Shown here one piece after another: positions 1 through 5,680 of a stretch of DNA of 5,680 bases. The DNA lies in NCBI GenBank assembly GCA_021106995.1, contig JAIOTG010000067.1, positions 1-5,680 on the forward strand. Reading direction: 5' to 3'. The stretch's first letter is position 1, and each line of letters begins with the position of its first letter. The position numbers and the translations under genes were made by a program. The notes beneath the pieces are model-generated. The model did not search any database, had not been told where the DNA came from, and saw nothing but the letters and a program-made list of their open reading frames with translations. The DNA comes from a bacterium. Its GTDB lineage: Bacteria > Patescibacteriota > Patescibacteriia > Patescibacteriales > JAGXOH01.

Positions 1-20
1 CTATTTATAAAAATTATGGA

Positions 21-943
21 TTACAAATTAATTCCTCTTAAAGCTGCTATTCTCTCTTCCACGGGTGGATGCGTCATAAACGCGCGTGCGAAAAATCTCT
101 TCTTGGCTCGCCCATCACGTTTACCTTCAAAAGGCGAGGCTATATACATGTGAGCAGTGGCCCTATTAGCTACTTCTAAGGGTTCAGTGTCAGCTGATAT
201 TTTTTCCAAGGCACTAGCTAAGCCTTCTGGATAACGAGTAAGCAGGGCACCGTCAGCATCGGCGGCGAATTCCCTTTTGCGACTAATTGCAAATTGCATC
301 AAATAAGCAAATAAAGGCGCCAATATTGATAAGATAATTGCCACTATCATAATTATTAATTTTATTTGACCACTATTATTGTCATCACCACTTCGTCTAC
401 CACCACCCCAAAATGTCCAACGCCTAAACCAATCAGCCAAAAGTACAATCACACCAACTAAAACCGTTACTACTGTAGCGAGTAAAATATCTCTGTTTCC
501 TATATGTGATAACTCATGAGCGATCACCCCTTCCAGTTCATTTCTTTCAAGTTTTTGAAGTAAACCGCTGGTGACAGCCACAACAGCATGCTCCGGATCA
601 CGTCCAGTTGCAAAAGCGTTAGGAGCGGTATCATTTATGATATATATTTTAGGCAAAGGCAACCCGGCAGTAATACATAGATTCTCCACAATCCTATAAA
701 GCTCTTTATTATCTTCAAATTTAATCAGCTTAGCATCGCTCATTTTAAGCACAATCTTATCACTCCACCAATAACTAATAAAAGAAGAGATAATACTAAA
801 GGCAACTACTATATAGAGAATAAAATAATTTTCCATTACCGTACTAAAAATATAACCAATGATCATAACAAAAACCAAAAAAAGGTCATTAAAAACCATG
901 TCTTTCTGGTATTGGAATCTGAATGAGTATAAAGAGTAGCCAT
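21..943 (-). CDS. htpX: HtpX-type membrane zinc metalloprotease (peptidase M48), frameshifted near its 5' end
   Basis: HtpX is an integral-membrane M48 protease that degrades misfolded or damaged membrane proteins, with its catalytic site on the cytoplasmic face. The uninterrupted frame is 899-21 (292 codons). Counting from its ATG, it has hydrophobic segments near 7-20 and 26-44, the conserved FATGRDPEHAVVAVTSGLL block at 96-114, the HELSH zinc motif at 128-132 (ligands H128 and H132, catalytic E129), a membrane pair near 137-156 and 180-203, the third ligand E210 in REFAADADG, and a C-terminal THPPVEERI at 276-284. All catalytic residues are present. The first seven residues from ATG 899 do not look like HtpX. 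An ATG at 943 opens a second frame coding MATLYTHSDSN followed by RKTWFLMTFF, the expected family start, which joins the main frame through a -1 shift at the T7 run (877-883). Repaired, the protein would have about 307 residues. ATG 943 lies 7 bases after the DUF3999-like stop, suggesting translational coupling. It is the last gene of the lemA cluster. Family call very sure; 5' structure depends on the frameshift. Confidence 0.93.
877..883 (-). other. Homopolymer (T7 on the coding strand) frameshift site in htpX
   Basis: On the minus strand, the frame from ATG 943 reads ACC TTT TTT TGG and reaches TGA shortly afterwards. One more T (T8), or a -1 slip on the run, gives ACC TTT TTT TTG GTT, which continues straight into the long HtpX frame as MTFFLVFVMIIG. 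The join restores a continuous first membrane segment. A sequencing or assembly indel, a genuine contraction, or transcriptional slippage on the T run would all fit. A classical two-tRNA -1 ribosomal slip fits less well, because the base before the two TTT codons is C rather than T. Confidence 0.8.
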
Positions 944-950
944 AGATTTT

Positions 951-2192
951 TTATTTTTTCAAAAATTTAAATATAAAGAATAGTAAAACGGCGCAAATCG
1001 CCAATAACACCCCTGGAAGTAAGTAAGGAATTCTCTCGGTCAAGGGCTCTTTTGGAGCTACAAAAGAAGGGTTTTCTTCTTGAGAAGATAATTCTCCTTT
1101 TATAAAATTACTTTCATCCAAATAAGAAAAGTACTTTTCTAAATCATACTCTACTGGACTTGCCTTGCTATTTCCGTAAAATAATTTATAACTTTTACCA
1201 ACTTCAGTCTGAAAAACTATTTCTCGAACAACGGAAAAAACTTTGATACTATTAATTTTTAAAGGGTTATTGTCCTTATTTTTTATTATTATCTTAATAT
1301 ATCTATTATCAATTTCAGAAAAATTTAACTTTAATTTCTTACCCTTAAACTTATCAGTATCATATCTAAATATATATCCATTGTTTCTGTATTTCCAATC
1401 TTTCTTATCATTACTGGTATAAATATAAACACCTCGATTAAAATTATCATTATCAACCTCCAGAGATAATTCATCAATCAATATTCCCGAGCTCTCCAAG
1501 TCTAGAATTACTTCAGTTTCTTTCTTGTCTTCATTCTCAGAAATGTCAAAAATTGGCTCTAATTCTATTTTTTCTGCCTCTTTTTTTTCATAATAAACGG
1601 TCCTTACTCCTTTGATTTCTACCGGATCGTTTAGTGGATCATCTATCTCAACCCTATAATATTTAAAAACGCTATCACCAAAATTCAGACTAGTATCTCG
1701 AACTTTCAAATCCCCTTTATAATCAGTGTAATCATAAATATAAGCTTTACTTAGAAGGGTCTCCCATTTATTCATGTCATTACTGCCTGACAAGTTTACA
1801 TTTCTCTGAAAATTCTTAGAATCAGTTAATATTTCAATTTGATTAATGATCTTCCCTCCCATTCCCATATCTGCGATAACTGAAGACTTTTCTCCGGATA
1901 CAAAAGTATTGTTTAAAAGTTGCGGAGTATACTTTTCTATATTTTTACTTGATTCATTTACCAATAAGTGATAAGGAACTTCTTCGTTTTTATTATTAAC
2001 TACTCTCAAATCAATAAGGTCTTTCTTTGACTTAACAAAAACCTCTTTGTCTAAACTAAACTTAATTAAACCTTTTCTAGAAAAATCTATTTCCTTAGAA
2101 TACTGCCAATTTTCCAAACTAAAAGAGGCTAGACAAATTATTGGCAAAGCAATAAATAAAAAACTAGCTAAAAAAACTTTTTTAAGAAACAT
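951..2192 (-). CDS. DUF3999-like extracytoplasmic protein with two discoidin-like repeats and a C-terminal membrane anchor
   Basis: The function is unknown. The 413-residue protein has an N-terminal signal sequence (about 1-23, KK then a hydrophobic core, likely signal peptidase I cleavage near A22/S23). Residues 33-77 resemble the start of DUF3999: an even beta region with the KKDLIDLRVVNNKNEEVPYHL block at 56-76. Two tandem repeats follow, about 116-199 and 239-321, each with NF-x-R-x-V, then SND and W at the same spacing (N127/F128 to W143; N250/F251 to W266), then an IKG/INS-type closing strand. They look like F5/8 type C (discoidin) jelly-roll folds, which commonly bind sugars or surfaces. 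A charged linker and a membrane helix at about 389-408 ending FKFLKK place the bulk outside the cytoplasm. The gene starts 16 bases after the DUF2339 gene, and DUF3999 genes usually sit beside DUF2339 genes, which supports the call. No strong Shine-Dalgarno precedes the ATG. Binding role inferred only. Confidence 0.75.
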   Translation of the reverse strand: MFLKKVFLASFLFIALPIICLASFSLENWQYSKEIDFSRKGLIKFSLDKEVFVKSKKDLIDLRVVNNKNEEVPYHLLVNESSKNIEKYTPQLLNNTFVSGEKSSVIADMGMGGKIINQIEILTDSKNFQRNVNLSGSNDMNKWETLLSKAYIYDYTDYKGDLKVRDTSLNFGDSVFKYYRVEIDDPLNDPVEIKGVRTVYYEKKEAEKIELEPIFDISENEDKKETEVILDLESSGILIDELSLEVDNDNFNRGVYIYTSNDKKDWKYRNNGYIFRYDTDKFKGKKLKLNFSEIDNRYIKIIIKNKDNNPLKINSIKVFSVVREIVFQTEVGKSYKLFYGNSKASPVEYDLEKYFSYLDESNFIKGELSSQEENPSFVAPKEPLTERIPYLLPGVLLAICAVLLFFIFKFLKK

Positions 2193-2208
2193 ATGTTTTA
2201 TTTAATGA

Positions 2209-4137
2209 TTATATAATCTGTTTCAATTTATCTCTATATTTCTGGTAAGCAAAAGAAATTAAAAGCAAAACCACTCCCAGAGAAATGGATGATATTATTC
2301 TATAAAGACTCCCTAAATACCACAAATCTAAGAAAAAAAGCTTAAATATAGATATGCCTAATAATATTAAACCTCCTATACGGGCAAATCTTATTTTTCT
2401 AGCAAATCCGATTACGAGAAGAATTATGGCATAGATCATCCAAAAAATAGACAAAGATATACTTTTTTGATATTCAATGTTATCACGATCTTCTATATAT
2501 TTCCTATATTCCTCTGAATCATAAGGGGTTTTCATCGGGCTTATCCTATTTGAACTTACCTTGCTTATTCCTCCTCTAATTACCTGGTTTCTTTCTTCGC
2601 TTAACTGCCTTAATCTCTGATCATAGTGATAATTTATTTCCTGACTTATTGAAAAAAGAGTTAATAGATTAGCGACAATCAGAGCAATCATAAACATCTG
2701 TCCCCATTTAATTATCTTATTATCCTCGTTTTCCTTCTTGGCTCTAGTGGCAATATAAACAACCGCATAGGTGGCTATAATTACAAATAAGAAAACACCA
2801 AACCTTTCATTTATTAAAGCCACGGAATCAACCGGCAACCTAGTTGAAGCATTCACAAATAAAAGTCTAAATAAAGTAAGAATAGAAACGGCTAGCCCAA
2901 AAATGTAGATTAAAACATCCTTAAATCTGCTAGCTAGATAAATAAGCAAAACTGCCTCTACTGACCAAAGAATAGTGACCATGCTATCCTTGAATTGAAT
3001 AGGTATTGCCAGGGTTATAAAACCTATTGATAAAAATGCTAGAAAATTATACAAATTTAAATCTTTTGGGGTTAAATATTTAACAAAGTAAGCCCATAAG
3101 AAGTAATATACAGCCAAAATAACAGCGAAGAAACTCATGAAACTATGATAATCAGAATTCATTAATCCATAAATAGCCCCGAAATAAGAAACGGCGGATA
3201 ATAAAGTCAGGATCTGTTCCGCGCCAGTTGATTTCTCACGATTCATTAAATTATAAATAAGAGATGATAGAGAATAGACTAAAAAGAATAGAGTAAAGAA
3301 TGCAACCGTAGAAAATAACTGATCTTTAGTATAAAATTCTCCGTGCCAGGCCATGGAAGTTATAAGAGTCCCAATAAAAGCTAGAAAATTAGCCAAGTGC
3401 CACTTCTTGAATATAGAAACAGCCAAAACAGCTAAATCTAACAATAAAACATAAGAAAACAGAATAATTTGGTGATTATCTCCGGTTGAAACCAGAAAAG
3501 GCGTAGCAAAACCACCTATTATTACAACTCCCAGTAAAGATAAAGCATTATACCTTAGACTTAAAATTACCCCTAAAGCAGTTACTAAAATCATAGATAC
3601 AAAAGCTACTGAAGTTGGTATTAAACTATAAAAATTAAGAGCGGCAAAAATAGAAAGATACAATATAACCAAACCTCCTCCACTTATAATTTGGGCATAA
3701 AGAAAATATTTTTTAATCATTTTCTCACCCCAAACCAAAAGAGAAAGACCGACTACAAGCCCAATAACAACCCTTCCTGTCTCGCCTATCCAATCATTGT
3801 CAAAAGCATATTTCAAAAACAGAGAAATTCCAATAACTAAAACAGCTACGCCAATTTTCGCAAACCACTGTCCTCCAAGTCTTTCTTCCCAATCCATCTG
3901 CTTTTTCTCTACTACCTCTTTTTCATCCCCTTGCATGACAACACCCTCTCTTTTCAAATCTTCTGGAAATTGAGGTGGCGGAGGAGGTACCGGAGCCCCA
4001 CTACTAATAAATCCTTTTTGAGATCCTAGTTTTTGTTCTAAAGAATTAATTCTTTCCTCTTGTTTGTTGATTTTATCAGAGAGACCATCAACAGAGGATT
4101 GAATTTTTTGTAATAATTGTTTAATTTCTTCGCTCAT
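2209..4137 (-). CDS. DUF2339 family polytopic membrane protein
   Basis: This is a large predicted inner-membrane protein of unknown function. Of its 642 residues, 1-38 form a likely coiled coil (heptad-like LLQKIQ, INKQEERINSLEQKL). Residues 46-58 are a proline-rich linker with five consecutive prolines (51-55). Residues 83-121 carry the DUF2339 signature: WEERLGGQWFAKIG, then LFLKYAFDNDWIGETGRV. About 18 hydrophobic segments follow to residue 631. The typical late motifs are present: a W-x-x-E-A-x-x-L element around 391-397, and a C-terminal RIGGLILLGISIFKLFFLDL followed by LYRIISSISLGVVLLL. A hydrophilic, strongly charged stretch at about 500-559 separates the last three membrane segments from the rest. 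The gene starts 5 bases after the stop of the small membrane protein gene, so translation is probably coupled. It lies directly upstream of a DUF3999-like gene, as in many proteobacteria, suggesting the two products form a complex. The family is confident; any transport or channel role is a guess. Confidence 0.9.
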   Translation of the reverse strand: MSEEIKQLLQKIQSSVDGLSDKINKQEERINSLEQKLGSQKGFISSGAPVPPPPPQFPEDLKREGVVMQGDEKEVVEKKQMDWEERLGGQWFAKIGVAVLVIGISLFLKYAFDNDWIGETGRVVIGLVVGLSLLVWGEKMIKKYFLYAQIISGGGLVILYLSIFAALNFYSLIPTSVAFVSMILVTALGVILSLRYNALSLLGVVIIGGFATPFLVSTGDNHQIILFSYVLLLDLAVLAVSIFKKWHLANFLAFIGTLITSMAWHGEFYTKDQLFSTVAFFTLFFLVYSLSSLIYNLMNREKSTGAEQILTLLSAVSYFGAIYGLMNSDYHSFMSFFAVILAVYYFLWAYFVKYLTPKDLNLYNFLAFLSIGFITLAIPIQFKDSMVTILWSVEAVLLIYLASRFKDVLIYIFGLAVSILTLFRLLFVNASTRLPVDSVALINERFGVFLFVIIATYAVVYIATRAKKENEDNKIIKWGQMFMIALIVANLLTLFSISQEINYHYDQRLRQLSEERNQVIRGGISKVSSNRISPMKTPYDSEEYRKYIEDRDNIEYQKSISLSIFWMIYAIILLVIGFARKIRFARIGGLILLGISIFKLFFLDLWYLGSLYRIISSISLGVVLLLISFAYQKYRDKLKQII

Positions 4138-4142
4138 AAATT

Positions 4143-4595
4143 TTAATAAATATTAAAGCTATTAAAAATAATATATAAAATAATAAAAAAAACAATTATC
4201 ACAACCGAAAACCAAGTTATAATTCCATAGAAGATCCACCTTCTTCTGATAAAAACAAGTATGGACAATAAAATAACAGCTATAAGAGAAGCTAAAAAAC
4301 CCAATAAACGAAAAGCAAAGGAAAAAATAACTATAGTAATAACTGGAATGAAAATACCAAGCAAAAAATCAATTGCTTTTTCTTTAACAGAAAAATATCT
4401 TTTTTTATTTCTAAAATCCAATAAAGTATAAATCCTTTTTCTGTTTTTAGTTTGCCCTGTGCTTTTATAGACTTCTCCCAAACTATCTTCTATATCTTTT
4501 TCCGGATAATTATTTTCTCTCAAAGAGTTAATTAATTGCTCATGAGAATACTTATCTTTATTTTCTCTTAAATATTTCATGGCTTCCTTACTCAT
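4143..4595 (-). CDS. Small membrane protein of unknown function with an N-terminal helical motif
   Basis: I do not recognise a named family. The 150-residue product has a soluble N-terminus at about 3-43, AMKYLRENKDKYSHEQLINS then LRENNYPEKDIEDSL. This resembles a short two- or three-helix motif (x-YI-x-x-x-R-x-x-x-S-x-x-x-I-x-x-x-L-x-x-x-GY/W-x-x-x-x-I-x-x-A/S-L) that I recall at the ends of many small membrane proteins in Patescibacteria. A basic segment (about 50-72, NRKR, RNKKRYF) follows, then hydrophobic helices at about 76-96, 98-116 and 120-146, with an RRR between the last two consistent with the positive-inside rule. The gene starts 25 bases after lemA and ends 5 bases before the DUF2339 gene, so it is very likely co-expressed and may be an accessory subunit of that membrane module. 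The leader is A/T only around the start, without a Shine-Dalgarno. Coding status is well supported by packing, length and protein-like composition. Confidence 0.8.
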   Translation of the reverse strand: MSKEAMKYLRENKDKYSHEQLINSLRENNYPEKDIEDSLGEVYKSTGQTKNRKRIYTLLDFRNKKRYFSVKEKAIDFLLGIFIPVITIVIFSFAFRLLGFLASLIAVILLSILVFIRRRWIFYGIITWFSVVIIVFFIILYIIFNSFNIY

Positions 4596-4620
4596 AAAAA
4601 ATTATTCGAAATAAATTTAA

Positions 4621-5187
4621 TTAGAATTTAACTTCTACATTCTCTTTTTCCTTTTCTTCTATTTCAAAATAGTCTCTTTTCTTAAAATTAAACATATTGG
4701 CTAAAATGTTAGTAGGGAAAGTTTGAATTTTTGTGTCAAAATGAAGCACATTATTGTTATAAAACCTTCTGGCAGCCTGTATTTTGTTTTCAGTATCAGA
4801 TAACTCTTTTTGTAATTCTTGAAAATTCTGACTAGCCTTTAAGTCCGGGTAGCTTTCAGCTACAGCAAATAATGATTTCAAGGTATCAGAAAGCATATTT
4901 TCAGCCTTGGCCTGAGACTTAGCATCACTTCCACCTTCCTGAGCCTGCATAGCTTGACTTCTAGCCTCTGTAACTTTTTGAAAAGTCTCACTTTCATGTT
5001 TAGCATACCCTTTAACTGTATTAACTAAATTAGGTATTAAATCATACCTACGCTTAAGCTGAACATCAATATCACTCCAAGCCTCATCAACTCTGTTTCT
5101 TAGACGAATTAAAGAATTATAAATAAGAATAATCGCTATAATTACCAGCACGATCACTCCCACTATTACCATCATGGTTGTTGACAT
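4621..5187 (-). CDS. lemA: LemA family membrane-anchored protein
   Basis: LemA proteins are short, helical, membrane-anchored proteins of uncertain molecular function. They are widely found beside htpX or other membrane proteases and TPM-domain proteins, and are thought to act as scaffolds or adaptors at the membrane. The 188-residue product matches the usual family length. It has an N-terminal membrane helix at about 5-23, then YNSLIRLRNRVDEAWSDIDV (23-42), then QLKRRYDLIPNLVNTVKGYA (43-62), the central ESYPDLKAS (111-119), QELQKELSDTENKIQAARRF (123-142) with YNNNV after it, and the C-terminal FPTNILANMFNFKKRDYFEI (157-176). All family landmarks are present and intact, and the C-terminal tail is acidic and basic mixed (EEKEKENVEVKF). 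The chosen ATG places the membrane helix at the proper distance from the start. It is the first gene after a 60-base spacer with a TATAAT box, so it probably opens the operon that ends with htpX. Confidence 0.96.
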   Translation of the reverse strand: MSTTMMVIVGVIVLVIIAIILIYNSLIRLRNRVDEAWSDIDVQLKRRYDLIPNLVNTVKGYAKHESETFQKVTEARSQAMQAQEGGSDAKSQAKAENMLSDTLKSLFAVAESYPDLKASQNFQELQKELSDTENKIQAARRFYNNNVLHFDTKIQTFPTNILANMFNFKKRDYFEIEEKEKENVEVKF

Positions 5188-5198
5188 AATTTTTTTCT

Positions 5199-5234
5199 AA
5201 TTATACAAAATATTCAAAATATAAATGTATAATT
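5199..5234. repeat. Nested inverted repeat between the NFACT-R-like gene and lemA
   Basis: Perfect 9-base arms AATTATACA (5199-5207) and TGTATAATT (5226-5234) flank an inner 5-base pair of arms ATATT (5210-5214) and AATAT (5218-5222) around a 3-base loop. In RNA this would fold as a 9-bp stem, a small internal loop and a 5-bp stem. On the minus strand it is followed by an A-rich run rather than a U tract, so it is not a standard intrinsic terminator. It could be an operator overlapping the candidate -10 box, a processed hairpin between transcripts, or chance pairing of A/T-only DNA. Confidence 0.4.
5200..5205 (-). promoter_or_regulatory. Candidate -10 box (TATAAT) of the lemA operon
   Basis: The minus strand carries a perfect TATAAT whose last base is 12 bases before the lemA ATG. 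No good -35 hexamer sits 16-18 bases upstream; the sequence there is around ACATTT. If used, transcription would start only about five bases before the ATG, giving a nearly leaderless mRNA. In such AT-rich DNA a chance match is quite possible. It is nonetheless the only sizeable spacer between genes in the window, and the box overlaps one arm of the inverted repeat at 5199-5234. Confidence 0.3.
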
Positions 5235-5247
5235 CTTATTAAATTTA

Positions 5248-5680
5248 TTATTTTATTTCTAATTCTAGGCTAACTTTCCTGCCTCGAGCTTTAGTACAGT
5301 GCCAACCGGTCAATAGCCTAGATATTCCCAATATTTCACTTAAAGTCTTCTCTTTCTCTGGACTTAAATCATCTTTTTCTAAATTTTTAGGAATTTTCAC
5401 ATCTATTTTTCCATCTTTTATACCCTTAATAGAATCACCATTTAAATAAAAATCAAAAAATCTCACTAAAGTCGTAGGACCATTTATGTCTTTTAATTTT
5501 AGCACAAAATCATTTTTTTGTCTTATTTTTTCAAGAATATTGTTCTCCTCCTCATTTCTCCCCACAATAACCAGGGCCTTTCCTTTTCTTTCTAAATTAA
5601 ACCAATAAACTCTACCCACCTTCAATAATTTCACATCTCTTGGCCTTAATTTAGGCCAATTTTCAATCATCTCACCTAAA
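5248..5680 (-). CDS. C-terminal part of a protein with an NFACT-R-like RNA-binding domain, probably a ThiI/MnmA-like tRNA-thiolation protein (5' end outside the window)
   Basis: From the Met codon at 5670 there are 140 residues. Residues 9-20 (RPRDVKLLKVGR) and 34-46 (VIVGRNEEENNIL), then ND at 53-54 and KDINGPTTLVRF at 60-71, follow the pattern of NFACT-R domains (VGRN...N...L...K..., D-W/F, D-I-x-G-S-x-V-V-I-R). In particular they resemble the NFACT-R_2 version that I recall at the C-terminus of bacterial PP-loop proteins related to ThiI/MnmA, which thiolate tRNA uridines. The tail reads TGWHCTKARGRKVSLELEIK. The frame stays open upstream of Met 5670 to the window edge (codons L-G-E). The only Shine-Dalgarno-like string, AGGTGA, ends just one base before that ATG, too close for normal use. 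I therefore read this as a 3' fragment rather than a complete small gene. A stand-alone RNA-binding domain protein remains possible. It is separated by 60 bases from lemA and is probably functionally unrelated to the membrane cluster. Confidence 0.6.
   Translation of the reverse strand, partial: LGEMIENWPKLRPRDVKLLKVGRVYWFNLERKGKALVIVGRNEEENNILEKIRQKNDFVLKLKDINGPTTLVRFFDFYLNGDSIKGIKDGKIDVKIPKNLEKDDLSPEKEKTLSEILGISRLLTGWHCTKARGRKVSLELEIK

Noticed and set aside
1..20. Intrinsic terminator after htpX
   Set aside because: On the minus strand the 20 bases after the stop contain a short T run but no GC-rich stem, and too little sequence is present to judge.
897..899. ATG at 899 as the natural start of htpX
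   Set aside because: It overlaps, out of frame, the sequence coding a family-like HtpX N-terminus from ATG 943, and the residues it adds (MVFNDLF) do not resemble the family. It is the start of the longest open frame only because of the T7 shift.
2121..2192. Lipoprotein signal in the DUF3999-like protein (cysteine at residue 20)
   Set aside because: The residues before the cysteine are P-I-I, which do not fit a lipobox with a small residue at -1. A normal signal peptidase I site just after is more plausible.
4602..4614. Small palindrome TTATT-CGA-AATAA between lemA and the small membrane protein gene
   Set aside because: A five-base A/T arm with a three-base loop is easily expected by chance in this composition, and no terminator or operator feature accompanies it.
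5671..5680. AGGTGA as a Shine-Dalgarno for the ATG at 5670
   Set aside because: It ends one base from the ATG, too close for normal use, and the frame is open to the edge, so this Met is more likely internal to a longer protein.
1..5680. RNA genes, CRISPR arrays, insertion sequences or plus-strand genes
   Set aside because: I saw no tRNA-like cloverleaf, direct-repeat array, transposase motif or convincing plus-strand coding region. The gene bodies fill nearly all of the window.
21..5680. Alternative genetic code with UGA read as an amino acid
   Set aside because: All genes read through to TAA without in-frame TGA under the standard bacterial code, and the only TGA of interest ends the out-of-phase htpX leader frame, where a one-base shift explains the data better.

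Overview
The window is an AT-rich stretch (about one third G+C by eye) in which all recognisable genes lie on the minus strand, so it reads from right to left. It holds one gene fragment running off the right edge and five further genes packed with 5 to 60 bases between them. All six end in TAA. Gene content and the form of the HtpX and LemA proteins suggest a bacterium of the Candidate Phyla Radiation (Patescibacteria, perhaps Parcubacteria-like). This is inferred from remembered family resemblance and is not proven by any marker gene in the window.

In transcription order: (1) 5680-5248, the C-terminal part of a protein with an NFACT-R-like RNA-binding domain, of the type fused to ThiI/MnmA-like PP-loop tRNA-thiolation enzymes. 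(2) A 60-base spacer at 5247-5188 with a nested inverted repeat and a perfect TATAAT box, the only plausible internal promoter. (3) lemA at 5187-4621. (4) An unrecognised 150-residue membrane protein at 4595-4143. (5) A 642-residue DUF2339 polytopic membrane protein at 4137-2209. (6) A 413-residue DUF3999-like secreted or anchored protein with two tandem discoidin-like beta repeats at 2192-951. (7) The HtpX-type zinc metalloprotease at 943-21.

Genes 3 to 7 look like one transcription unit whose products all sit in or on the cytoplasmic membrane. LemA and HtpX are a known genomic pair, and DUF2339 and DUF3999 are another. Here the second pair, plus a small membrane protein, is nested between lemA and htpX. 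I infer an envelope protein-quality-control or surface module: LemA as scaffold, DUF2339 as the large channel- or transporter-like membrane core, the DUF3999-like protein as its extracytoplasmic binding partner, and HtpX as the membrane protease. No biochemical function is known for the DUF2339/DUF3999 pair.

The most striking local observation is in htpX. The open frame begins at an ATG at 899, but the family's expected N-terminus (MATLYTHSDSN...RKTWFLMTFF) is encoded in another frame from an ATG at 943. It joins the main frame by a one-base shift exactly at a run of seven T. The gene is therefore frameshifted in this sequence, by a homopolymer sequencing error, a real mutation or phase variant, or slippage-dependent expression.
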